Under the pieces are notes generated by a model that made no database searches, was not told where the DNA came from, and worked only from the letters and a program-made list of their open reading frames with translations. The position numbers and the translations under genes are program-made. A stretch of DNA of 64,000 nt from an uncultured Chlamydiaceae bacterium (lineage in GTDB: Bacteria; Chlamydiota; Chlamydiia; Chlamydiales; Chlamydiaceae): contig CALGBW010000003.1 of the NCBI GenBank assembly GCA_937884635.1, forward strand, positions 31,419 through 95,418, written 5' to 3'. Positions within the stretch are counted from its first letter, which is position 1. Each line of letters starts with the position of its first letter. Shown piece by piece: positions 34,877 to 43,893 of this stretch.

Positions 34877-35746
34877 ATGACCAATCCTATACAAAGACAA
34901 ACCAATCCTATGGTAGCTGCTCCTCAACGACCTTTTGAGAAGGCGTCTATGTTAGGGAAAATTGCTCGGATTATTCTAGCTATCTTCTTGGTGATCATCT
35001 CATTAGGATTGGTTCTGCATTTGGTAGGGGGCATCTCAAACCTTTTAGATCTGAAATTCCCCCAAATACTTTCTGAGGAAAGACTCCTTTCAATAAAAAA
35101 AGAAGAGCCCCCTGTAAAACACTCTCCTCATCCCCTACTAAAAGAATCAGATTTAAGCCATATCGTTTGGGATAACTTCATCATTACATCCATGCAAGAG
35201 GAGTTAAGCCAAGAATACCCCTATTTTCATCCAACCCCTCTCTTGCGAATTCCTACGATATTTAATATTAATAGATTAGTGAGAAAAGACCTAAACAACC
35301 CCTCTTTAAAAGAAAAAACACTTTTCTCCTATGTTCTTTGGTACAATCCAAAATCTCTAGGAAATAAAAGATTATCGCGAGAGTTACTAGAAGAGGCTCT
35401 TTCCACAGGATCCCTAGGAGCCGCCCATTGGGTATCCATCCTTATAGATAAGCGCACAAGTAAAATCCTGTACTTTGACAGTTTAGCTGGATACATCCGA
35501 AAAGACTTAATTGATAAAGCCTTGCTAGGAGTTGCAGAAGAAATGAAAAAAGCTACAGGAAAAGACTTCAAAATTAAGACAGTCTTAGAGAAAGCCGTAC
35601 AAAAAGGTGATAATACCTGCGGTGCTTGGGTGTGTCTGTTCCTTGAGCGTTACCTACACAACCGTAACGCTGACTTTTCTCAATTAACAACTCAAGATTT
35701 ACTAGAATTCTTACAAAGACATGGGAATCCCTCTTCGTATGCTTAA
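34877..35746 (+). CDS. cdu1: ChlaDub-family deubiquitinase/deneddylase-like cysteine protease
   Basis: 289 residues. Membrane segment at about 34-58 (IARIILAIFLVIISLGLVLH), then a C48/ULP-type protease domain. The catalytic residues are visible: His in GSLGAAHWVSIL (about residue 182), Asp in ILYFDSLAGY, and Cys in QKGDNTCGAWVC. These match GSVGASHW, YFDSL and SSCGAW of ChlaDub1 (CT868), which removes ubiquitin and NEDD8 from host proteins. It is shorter than ChlaDub1 (about 400 residues) because the Pro-rich linker is missing. Location next to pmpG also matches CT867/CT868. Only one copy is seen here. A membrane-anchored effector is the likely role. Confidence 0.85.
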   Translation: MTNPIQRQTNPMVAAPQRPFEKASMLGKIARIILAIFLVIISLGLVLHLVGGISNLLDLKFPQILSEERLLSIKKEEPPVKHSPHPLLKESDLSHIVWDNFIITSMQEELSQEYPYFHPTPLLRIPTIFNINRLVRKDLNNPSLKEKTLFSYVLWYNPKSLGNKRLSRELLEEALSTGSLGAAHWVSILIDKRTSKILYFDSLAGYIRKDLIDKALLGVAEEMKKATGKDFKIKTVLEKAVQKGDNTCGAWVCLFLERYLHNRNADFSQLTTQDLLEFLQRHGNPSSYA

Positions 35747-35978
35747 TTAGCTCCTAGAAGAATACCCACTTGATCATGACGTCTTCTCCTGTCTTGGTCT
35801 TGTATTTTCTTGCTTGTGGAGAGAACAGCTATATAAAATTCACCTAATAGAGACAAAAATCCAGTCGTTTCCTGAAGAGAAAAGGTTAAAAGAAACGAAA
35901 GGATTTTTTCCTTTTTTATTTCTTTCTTTCACCTTAAGATAGCAGCTACCTTCCCTGTAGGATTTTTCTAGAGGTTTT

Positions 35979-37676
35979 GTGAAAATCGCTCTCTCTTTTA
36001 AACATCTCATCCCTAAGCTCTATACAACATTTAAAGACGGCTACTCGCTCAGTACATTTAAAAAAGACTTATTTGCTGGGGTGACGGCAGGAATTTTAGC
36101 GTTTCCCTTTGCTATCGCTATTGCCATTGCTATTGGAGTTTCCCCTGTACAGGGTCTATTAGCTTCTATCGTTGGGGGACTTCTTGCCTCTGCTTTTGGA
36201 GGAAGCCAAATTCTCATCTCTGGCCCTACAAGTGCTTTCATCTCAATCCTTTACTTCATTGGAGCTAAATACGGTCCTGAGGGGCTTTTTACAGTCACTC
36301 TGATGGGAGGAATCTTCCTGATTATCTTTGGGTTAGCTGGATTAGGAACGTTTATTAAATACATGCCCTATCCCGTTGTCACGGGATTCACAACGGGATT
36401 GGCGGTAATCATCTTCTCCTCTCAGGTTCGTGATTTCTTAGGATTACAAATGGGGGATAATATCCCAGTAGACTTCATTCCTAAATGGATTGCGTACTGG
36501 GATTACCTCTGGACATGGGATAGTAAGGCTTTTGCTGTTGGCCTCTTTACCTTGTTGATTATGATTTACTTCCGTAATTACAAACCTCGATACCCGGGGG
36601 TTATGATTGCGATTATTATCGCCTCTACTTTAGTTTGGCTGTTGGGAATCGATGTTCCTACCATTGGTAGTCGTTACGGGACATTACCTAAAACCCTCCC
36701 TATACCATCCTTCCCGCATGTCAGCGTAACAAAGATTCTACAGCTGATGCCAGATGCTCTTACTATTGCCGTGTTATCGGGTATTGAAACCCTACTTGCT
36801 GCTGTAGTAGCTGATGGGATGACAGGATACCGGCATCAGTCTAACTGTCAGTTAGTTGCCCAGGGAATCGCGAATGTCGGGACATCTTTATTTGCTGGTA
36901 TTCCTGTTACGGGCTCCCTATCTAGAACCGCAGCGGGAATTAAATCAGGAGCCTCTTCTCCAGTAGCAGGGATCATCCACTCGCTATTCATCTGTCTTAT
37001 TCTGCTTCTCCTTGCCCCCCTGACAGTAAAAATCCCTTTAACCTGTTTAGCAGCTGTTTTAATCCTCATTTCTTGGAACATGAGTGAGATCCATCATTTT
37101 ATTCATATGTTCACAGCGCCTAAACGAGATGTAGTCGTCTTGCTAACTGTCTTCATTCTCACTGTCATGACAACGATTACATCTGCCGTGCAAGTGGGAA
37201 TGATGCTAGCTGCTTTCCTATTCATGAAACAAATGAGTGATCTTTCTGATGTGATTTCTACAGCAAAATACTTTGACGATGATGCAGATAAGAAAGATGC
37301 TGTCTTTTTCTGTCGATCTGATATTCCCCCTTGCACAGAAGTCTATGAAATTAATGGTCCCTTCTTCTTTGGAATTGCTGATCGCTTAAAGAACCTGCTG
37401 AATGAAATCGAATCCCCACCTCGCGTATTCATCTTATGCATGAACCACGTTCCGACCATCGATGCTTCAGCCATGCATGCTCTAGAAGAATTCTTCTTAG
37501 AATGCGATCGCCAGGGGACCCTGCTCCTTCTTGCAAGCGTAAAGAAAACACCTTTAAAAGATTTGCAGCGCTATCACCTTGATGAGCTCATAGGAAAAGA
37601 TCATATCTTCTCAAACATTAAAGGAGCGCTGCTCTTTGCTCAAGCCCTGATCAAACTAGAAAGTAAAACGAGTTAA
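35979..37676 (+). CDS. SulP-family anion transporter with STAS domain
   Basis: 565 residues. About ten to twelve hydrophobic segments with SulP motifs (GGLLASAFGGSQILISGPTS, GLLASIVGG) form the SLC26-like transporter. A C-terminal STAS domain follows (about 440-555; EIDNGPFFFG-like EINGPFFFGIADRLKNLL and MNHVPTIDASAMHAL). Substrate could be sulfate, bicarbonate or a dicarboxylate; the family does not fix it. Its end overlaps the convergent fumC stop by four bases. The gene pair corresponds to CT856/CT855. Confidence 0.93.
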   Translation: MKIALSFKHLIPKLYTTFKDGYSLSTFKKDLFAGVTAGILAFPFAIAIAIAIGVSPVQGLLASIVGGLLASAFGGSQILISGPTSAFISILYFIGAKYGPEGLFTVTLMGGIFLIIFGLAGLGTFIKYMPYPVVTGFTTGLAVIIFSSQVRDFLGLQMGDNIPVDFIPKWIAYWDYLWTWDSKAFAVGLFTLLIMIYFRNYKPRYPGVMIAIIIASTLVWLLGIDVPTIGSRYGTLPKTLPIPSFPHVSVTKILQLMPDALTIAVLSGIETLLAAVVADGMTGYRHQSNCQLVAQGIANVGTSLFAGIPVTGSLSRTAAGIKSGASSPVAGIIHSLFICLILLLLAPLTVKIPLTCLAAVLILISWNMSEIHHFIHMFTAPKRDVVVLLTVFILTVMTTITSAVQVGMMLAAFLFMKQMSDLSDVISTAKYFDDDADKKDAVFFCRSDIPPCTEVYEINGPFFFGIADRLKNLLNEIESPPRVFILCMNHVPTIDASAMHALEEFFLECDRQGTLLLLASVKKTPLKDLQRYHLDELIGKDHIFSNIKGALLFAQALIKLESKTS

Positions 37677-39061
37677 TGCTTTAACTCCCCTACCATCTGT
37701 TCGGGAACTACAAGACGATCAAAGTCTTTCTCTGAGAGAATACCTAAAGCCAATGTAGCTTCTTTAAGGGTGAGATTCTCATGAAAGGCTTTGAGTGCAA
37801 TCTTCGCACATTGGTCATAGCCAATTTCCGGAGCTAATGCTGTGACTAACATCAAAGACCGCTCTACATAACTTGCTATTCTCTCTGTATTCGCTCGTAA
37901 TCCAGAAACAAAATGTTGAGCAAAGGCCTCCATACCTCCAGATAAAAGATCAACTGACTGAAGAAAATTGTAAATAATTACCGGCTTCATCACATTTAAT
38001 TCAAAATTCCCCCGACTTCCACTTACCATCACCGTCTGGTGATTCCCTAATACCTGAGCACAGATCATCTGCATAGCTTCACATTGTGTAGGGTTTACCT
38101 TCCCAGGCATAATCGAAGAACCAGGTTCGTTTTCAGGGAAGAAAAGCTCGCCTAAACCACAGCGTGGTCCTGAACCAAGAAAACTCAAGTCTGTTGCAAT
38201 CTTTGTTAATGTACAAGCTAGGGTGGCTAACACACCATGAGCATGCACCAAACTATCATGACATGCTAAGGCCGCGAAATAATTCCCTGCAGGGATGAAG
38301 GGTTCTCCTAGTTCTTCCCTTAGGTAATGTAGGGTTTTCTCTACGAATCCCTTGGGAACATTCAAGCCTGTTCCTACCGCCGTCCCTCCAATAGCAAGCT
38401 CATAAAGGTGCGTTAGAGAAAAGGCTATTCTCTCTAAGCATTGTTCTAATTGAAAGCTATAACCAGAGAATTCCTGTCCTAACGTCATGGGGACAGCATC
38501 CATCAAATGCGTTCTCCCTATTTTAACAATCCGCAGGAACTCTTCTTTTTTCTTCTCTAACTCCTCGCGAAGCTTCTCTAAAGCGGGGATGAGCTTTCTT
38601 TTTATCCCCATTACAGCAGCGATGTGCATCGCTGTTGGGAAAATATCATTGGAAGACTGCGATTTATTCACATGGTCATTAGGATGTACAGGATCTTTAC
38701 TCCCTAACACTCCCCCATGATGCTGAATAGCTAAATTCGCAAGCACTTCATTCACATTCATATTTGTCTGTGTTCCGCTCCCCGTTTGCCATACACGAAG
38801 AGGAAAGTGTTCTAAAAAATCGCCTTGCAAGACTCTATCAGCAGCTGAGACAATCATATCGCATAGCTTGGAGTCTAATACCCCTAAATCCCGATTCGCT
38901 TGAGCTGCACACTTCTTCAACCGTACTAAAGCATAAATCACTTCACTAGGTATTGTCTCTATCCCAGATCTGAAAAAGTTTTTTGATCTAGCAGTCTGTG
39001 CTCCATATAGCCGATCATCAGGAACGTTAATGACTCCTAGACTGTCTCTTTCTTCTCGCAT
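37673..39061 (-). CDS. fumC: Class II fumarate hydratase
   Basis: 462 residues, the usual length. The fumarase/aspartase signature GSSIMPGKVNPTQCE is present, as are VWQTGSGTQTNMNVNEVLAN and HPNDHVNKSQSSNDIFPTAMH. It interconverts fumarate and malate in the chlamydial TCA cycle, feeding the malate dehydrogenase encoded at 54946-55932. Divergent from the permease gene at 39128. Confidence 0.97.
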   Translation of the reverse strand: MREERDSLGVINVPDDRLYGAQTARSKNFFRSGIETIPSEVIYALVRLKKCAAQANRDLGVLDSKLCDMIVSAADRVLQGDFLEHFPLRVWQTGSGTQTNMNVNEVLANLAIQHHGGVLGSKDPVHPNDHVNKSQSSNDIFPTAMHIAAVMGIKRKLIPALEKLREELEKKKEEFLRIVKIGRTHLMDAVPMTLGQEFSGYSFQLEQCLERIAFSLTHLYELAIGGTAVGTGLNVPKGFVEKTLHYLREELGEPFIPAGNYFAALACHDSLVHAHGVLATLACTLTKIATDLSFLGSGPRCGLGELFFPENEPGSSIMPGKVNPTQCEAMQMICAQVLGNHQTVMVSGSRGNFELNVMKPVIIYNFLQSVDLLSGGMEAFAQHFVSGLRANTERIASYVERSLMLVTALAPEIGYDQCAKIALKAFHENLTLKEATLALGILSEKDFDRLVVPEQMVGELKH

Positions 39062-39127
39062 ATTTCCCTCTACTTAAAAACACTCTATCCACGTATAATG
39101 ACTCGGTCACAAGCTATTGGATAGACC

Positions 39128-40852
39128 ATGACTCTTGCTCTCAAATGCAAACGAGCATTTGTTTTTCTTTTTCTTTTTGTTATTTGGGAGTGGTATGCAA
39201 GATCCCATCCTTCATGGCAGTTTCTTTGTCCCCCGCCATCTAGTATTTTGCTCAAAGCTTGGGAATCTCTTGATGTTCTCGCTAAAAATTCCTTCTACAC
39301 TTTGCAACATCTTCTTGGAGGTTTCCTTCTTGCTTTAATCACATCAGTCTTTTTATCCGTTGCGCTGTTGTTTTACCGTCCGATCCAAACCTACCTACAC
39401 CCGCTGCTGATTTTTATTCAAAGTTCCCCGGTCTTTGCTTTAGCCCCATTCATTGTCTTGTGGTTTAACTGGGGAGAGGGGGCTATTGTAACAACAACGG
39501 CTCTAAGTGTGTTCTTTCCTCTTACCCTGACCATCTACCAAGGGCTCCTTTCTACTCCCTTACCCTTGCTGGAGCTCTTCGCATTACATCAAGCTACCCG
39601 TTGGCAAACCCTTTTCAAACTCCGTTTTCCGTATGCCCTACCCCATATTTTTTCTGGGTTAAAAATTGCTATTGGCTCAGCGGGATTTGCTGCAATAGCA
39701 GGGGAATGGGTGGCGGCTCATAGAGGGCTTGGGATTCTCATTCTAGAAAGCAAGAGGAATTATGATATCCCCCTTGCCTTTGCAGGATTACTCACCCTGA
39801 CACTCATTACCTTCTCCCTCTTTTATGTAATGAGAAACTTAGAAAAATCAGTATTCGCAGATTTTAGAATCAGTAAGACAACACAACCCTTCAAACTTAA
39901 GTCTCGCCACCTCTTACTTCTTTTCTTATTTTTCCTTCCCTATGGGAAGGTATTCCCTCCTTCTCCTCAAGGGGTTCCTATTCAAGTGCTGTTGGATTGG
40001 ACATCAAACCCTAACCATATTGTTCTTTATGCTGGAGTGAAGGAGGGGTTCTTCCTGAAGGAAGGCATTAACCTACAGATTCGTAAACACTTGGACTCTG
40101 GCGCTGTTCTTCCTCACGTCCTTCTTGAAAAGGTAGACCTCACCTTATACCATGCATTCGGAATCCTAAAGACCTCCATGCAAGGAGCCCCTATTCAAAT
40201 AGTCGGACGCCTGATAGATAGCACATTACAAGGATTTCTCTGTCGTGAAGATGAACCCATTCACTCACTTCAAGATCTAAATGGTAAGGTTCTAGGCTTT
40301 TGTCTGAACCACTCCGGAAATCTAGCTTTCCTACTTGATAAGTTAAAAGAACATGGAGTGGTTCCCTCTGCTGTGAAGAACGTCAGCACAGACTTAATTT
40401 CTCCTATGCTTTTGAAGAAGATTGATTTTCTCTATGGAGCTTTCTCTAATATTGAAGGGGTTAAGTTAAAACGCTTAGGCCTACCTATGAAATCCTTTTC
40501 TTCCGATACCTACGGCTGTCCAACAGGTCCTCAACTCCTCCTCTGTGGGAAGCAGGGAACGACAGCAACATCTCCTTCTATTGCTGCTGCTATCCAACGT
40601 GCTTTGGAAAAAAGTATTCTCTTTTGTAAACAGCGCCCAGATAAAGCCTTTTGCCATTATCTGGCCATGACAAAAGATACACCTAAGATCCTTGGTGATG
40701 AATACCAACAGTGGCTGGATACTCTCCCTCTGCTCGCTCAAAGCCAAGCTCCATTATCTACGGAACTCATGGATACTCTTTATACAGCAATAGTCCAACG
40801 CTACCCAGAACTAGCTATGCGTGAATTAGCGTGCCCCCTATACGCGTATTAA
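39128..40852 (+). CDS. ABC transporter permease fused to NMT1/THI5-like binding domain
   Basis: 574 residues. Residues about 1-240 form a BPD_transp_1 permease (SsuC/TauC type; EWVAAHRGLGILI contains the EAA-loop context) with five to six membrane segments. After a further hydrophobic segment (about 262-275), residues 285-574 form a SsuA/THI5-like substrate-binding domain (VLLDWTSNPNHIVLYAGVK, GFCLNHSGNLAFLL). So permease and receptor are one polypeptide, with the receptor outside the membrane. No ATPase is adjacent. By position it is the CT854 (yzeB) gene. Its last 38 bases overlap the 3' end of lysC. Confidence 0.87.
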   Translation: MTLALKCKRAFVFLFLFVIWEWYARSHPSWQFLCPPPSSILLKAWESLDVLAKNSFYTLQHLLGGFLLALITSVFLSVALLFYRPIQTYLHPLLIFIQSSPVFALAPFIVLWFNWGEGAIVTTTALSVFFPLTLTIYQGLLSTPLPLLELFALHQATRWQTLFKLRFPYALPHIFSGLKIAIGSAGFAAIAGEWVAAHRGLGILILESKRNYDIPLAFAGLLTLTLITFSLFYVMRNLEKSVFADFRISKTTQPFKLKSRHLLLLFLFFLPYGKVFPPSPQGVPIQVLLDWTSNPNHIVLYAGVKEGFFLKEGINLQIRKHLDSGAVLPHVLLEKVDLTLYHAFGILKTSMQGAPIQIVGRLIDSTLQGFLCREDEPIHSLQDLNGKVLGFCLNHSGNLAFLLDKLKEHGVVPSAVKNVSTDLISPMLLKKIDFLYGAFSNIEGVKLKRLGLPMKSFSSDTYGCPTGPQLLLCGKQGTTATSPSIAAAIQRALEKSILFCKQRPDKAFCHYLAMTKDTPKILGDEYQQWLDTLPLLAQSQAPLSTELMDTLYTAIVQRYPELAMRELACPLYAY

Positions 40853-41690
40853 ACGTACAGGAAACAAAAATCGGCGTCTTCGAACGACGACAAGATATTA
40901 GCGTAGGACGGTATAATACCCTAGCCCCTAAAGAAGCTAGTTTCTCCATCTCATCAAAATTCATGTCAGAAATGAGCTTAGCCCCCTCTTCTAAATGAGG
41001 ATCTTTGGTGTAAATACCATCTACATCCTTGTAAAGGCAGATGCGATCAGCGTGTATTAACTCAGCTAATAATGCTGCGGAATAATCACTCCCACCTCTT
41101 CCTAAAAGAGTCGTCTCCCCCTTACTATTTGTTCCTATGAACCCCTGCATAATACAGGTGTGCTGAGAAGAGGGTTCGGATAGCAAATTCCAATTCAAAC
41201 GCATAGCTTCGATATCTGGAGTTGCTACATCATAGACATCATCCGTGAGAATCACCTTCCGTGCTTCTAAAAATTGCACAGGAATCCCCTGTTCCTGACA
41301 GAATAAGAGAACAAGGGCAGAGGAAATATCCTCACCCGTAGCGAGAATATCTGCTTTCTCCTTAGGGGAGAACCCATCGTAGTATACATACCGAGTCAGC
41401 TTTTGAATCCAAGGCTTAAGAAAGAAGGGCAGCTGGAATCCATATAGAATATCAAGATGAATATGGATAATCTCCTGCAATAGGGTCTTACGTAAGCTAA
41501 TAGGAGCGGAGCAAAAAGACTCCAATAAATCCGTAATGCCCTTGACAGCACTAACTACAACAAACCTAGGTTTGTCATTAGCTATAATGTGACATACCGA
41601 GCGGATGCTCTGTGCTGACACAAGGCTACTGCCTCCGAACTTATCTACTATATTTGCTGTATCGTATATAGAATCCACCTGCTCTAACAA
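40815..41690 (-). CDS. lysC: Aspartokinase catalytic domain, ACT domains absent
   Basis: 291 residues. The kinase domain is intact from DKFGGSSL through GRGGSDYSAALLAELIHADRICLYKDVDGIYTKDP (read as separate motifs GRGGSDYSA and KDVDGIYT) to RIGGTLIHA, where it stops. Known LysC proteins continue for about 150 residues as two ACT domains that bind lysine; here they are missing. The stop lies inside the 3' end of the convergent permease gene, so this looks like a rearrangement breakpoint. dapA, which follows lysC in C. trachomatis, is absent. The start is a TTG (41690) and is uncertain; a GTG four codons on is an alternative. First step of the aspartate pathway. Confidence 0.85.
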   Translation of the reverse strand: MLEQVDSIYDTANIVDKFGGSSLVSAQSIRSVCHIIANDKPRFVVVSAVKGITDLLESFCSAPISLRKTLLQEIIHIHLDILYGFQLPFFLKPWIQKLTRYVYYDGFSPKEKADILATGEDISSALVLLFCQEQGIPVQFLEARKVILTDDVYDVATPDIEAMRLNWNLLSEPSSQHTCIMQGFIGTNSKGETTLLGRGGSDYSAALLAELIHADRICLYKDVDGIYTKDPHLEEGAKLISDMNFDEMEKLASLGARVLYRPTLISCRRSKTPIFVSCTFNTRIGGTLIHA

Positions 41691-41879
41691 GGTATGTTCC
41701 CCGCTAAAGAACCCTTGCTCCCTTTTTGTTGATTTCTACCCTTTTTACCTTTTCTTTCAGGTTTAGAATTTAGCGCAATTCTAGTATTGTCATCCAATTC
41801 AAAATGCCTGCATTTGACCAATACCTAGAATCTATGAATGCAGAATAAGCGACTTCTGAGATAAAGACGCCAAGATCAT

Positions 41880-42875
41880 TTACAAAGACAAAGGTTGTTC
41901 ACACACATACCCTTCTTCTATGAAAGCTTGTATATTCGCTAGAACAGCCCCTGCAGCCCCTCTGACAAGATTATGAACTAAGATATTCATTTTTACTGTG
42001 CACATATCCCCTGCTTGAGTGATAGGGCCTACATGTACACGCATATCCTCATTAGTTAAACATTTTCTAGCCTGAGGATAACAAGGAGAGTCATACAAAA
42101 CATAAGTATCAGGGAACTGTTGATTCTTTTGCTTAAAAGCCCAGATAACCTCCTCCGGGCATACCGGTTTAGAAAACGTAATATGAAGGGACAGAGTATG
42201 TCCAAATACAACCGGAACACGATGCACAGAGACAGACATATGGAGTTCATCAGAAGTCTGATTAAGGATTTTTCTCGTTTCCTGGCAAATTTTCCTCTCC
42301 TCATTAGGAATATGAGGAATAGTATTTCCTAGTAAATCCAAAGAAGGCACTCCGGGATACCCAGCCCCACTTGCTGATTGCAAAGTGACTACATGAACAT
42401 GCTCTATTCCCCACGTAAGAAGGGGATCCAATACCAATGCTAAACCCGAAACACAACAATTCGAGTTCGTGATTATTCTCCCTCTGAATGTCTGCCTTTC
42501 TAATAGGGATAGGTGATGCCGATTCACTTCCGGTATAAGAATCGGAACATCAGGATGCATACGGTATGCTGAGGTATTAGAAAAGACCACCTTTCCTTTT
42601 GCCAATAACTGCGTTTCATAAGCAAAAGCTACGGAAGAGGGTAAAAAAGAAACGACATAATCTGCTTCTATATCTTGTATCCGTTGAAGAGAAATCCCAG
42701 CCACTTCTTCAGGCATAGGAAGGGATTCTTGCCATTGGCATCCCTCATGATATAGCAACCCAGACTTATCATCGGAGGCAGACACCGAAACAATACACCC
42801 CTGCAACTGCTGACAAAATAGAGCAATAAACTTTTGTCCTACTAGGCCCGTTGCACCTAAAACAGCTACTTGCAT
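41880..42875 (-). CDS. asd: Aspartate-semialdehyde dehydrogenase
   Basis: 331 residues, normal length. The N-terminal VAVLGATGLVGQKF binds NADP, and the active-site Cys is in ITNSNCCVSGLALVL. It makes aspartate semialdehyde for diaminopimelate and lysine. It stands between dapB and lysC in a minus-strand group. The gap to lysC is about 190 bases, so the three genes need not share one transcript. Confidence 0.95.
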   Translation of the reverse strand: MQVAVLGATGLVGQKFIALFCQQLQGCIVSVSASDDKSGLLYHEGCQWQESLPMPEEVAGISLQRIQDIEADYVVSFLPSSVAFAYETQLLAKGKVVFSNTSAYRMHPDVPILIPEVNRHHLSLLERQTFRGRIITNSNCCVSGLALVLDPLLTWGIEHVHVVTLQSASGAGYPGVPSLDLLGNTIPHIPNEERKICQETRKILNQTSDELHMSVSVHRVPVVFGHTLSLHITFSKPVCPEEVIWAFKQKNQQFPDTYVLYDSPCYPQARKCLTNEDMRVHVGPITQAGDMCTVKMNILVHNLVRGAAGAVLANIQAFIEEGYVCEQPLSL

Positions 42876-43053
42876 TCCCCTCCTGCCTATTATGCGGATA
42901 CCCGAACTAAATCAGCAGTTCTGTCATACATAAAACACTCTGTATACCCAATCTATTTCCACTGCACGCTGTATACAAAGGCAAGCCCCTTTGGATCTCA
43001 TTCTTGAATATAAGACTAGAAGAGTATCCACCCATAACTACCAGCTGGTGTGC

Positions 43054-43791
43054 CTACCCACGGCTATAGATACAATCAGGTTGGTATTTCCCAGATTTGG
43101 GAGAAGTCTCTCTCAACCAATCTACAATACGCATCACCCCAACTGCAAAAACTTCACGAGAAAAAACCTCGTGACGAATAGTGATTCTTTCCTGAGCACT
43201 TACAAACGTAACCTCATGCTCTCCTGGGATCATACCAACTCGCAACCCCTGCATATGAATACGCTTTTCTGAGGAATCCCCATCTTGCCAGGAATAACAC
43301 TCACCATATTGTTCTTGCTTTACCTGGCTAATCATCCGGGCTAATTCTAGGGCTGTTCCTGAAATCCCATCCCGTTTTTCCTTATGGTGTACCTCAGAAA
43401 TGCTAATATCATACGTACTATCAAGAAGAACAGATAAAAGCTCAACCACCCGCTTTTGAGCATAAGCCCCTAGGCTAGTATTCGCACAAATCACAACAGG
43501 ACTCACTTCTGCTAAGCGATCTAACCGCTCCTCAACTGCATGAGAAGGCGAAAATCCTGTTGTTCCTAACAAAAAGGGCTTAGGTTGTTCTAATAGAACA
43601 GACAATAGAGCATCTGTACATGCGGGAGAGGAAAAGTCAATGATGATATCACTATCCTCTACTACTTCTTCTAAAGAATAAGTGCTAGACCGAGAGAACC
43701 CCTTACCTAGGGTATAGGCAGGTATGGTTTGCACAAGCTTGGTAATCAAAGTGCCCATTTTCCCTGAGTGTCCTACAATCCCTATGCGCAT
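43054..43791 (-). CDS. dapB: 4-hydroxy-tetrahydrodipicolinate reductase
   Basis: About 245 residues from the ATG at 43791 (MRIGIVGHSGKMG), chosen because the Rossmann motif must be near the start and GAGG lies seven bases upstream; a longer frame adds 16 unlikely residues. Other motifs: DFSSPACTDALL, GTTGFSPSH and the catalytic-region EVHHKEKRDGISGTAL. It makes tetrahydrodipicolinate on the way to diaminopimelate. DapA, the enzyme before it, is not encoded in this window. Confidence 0.95.
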   Translation of the reverse strand: MRIGIVGHSGKMGTLITKLVQTIPAYTLGKGFSRSSTYSLEEVVEDSDIIIDFSSPACTDALLSVLLEQPKPFLLGTTGFSPSHAVEERLDRLAEVSPVVICANTSLGAYAQKRVVELLSVLLDSTYDISISEVHHKEKRDGISGTALELARMISQVKQEQYGECYSWQDGDSSEKRIHMQGLRVGMIPGEHEVTFVSAQERITIRHEVFSREVFAVGVMRIVDWLRETSPKSGKYQPDCIYSRG

Positions 43792-43893
43792 ACAACCTCG
43801 TCTCCTAGGTTCACGAAGCAGCATAAGATAGACGTGCAATCTTGTAAAATGGATTCCTAGCTGATTAAGAACTAAAGAAAATAGAATAACGAC

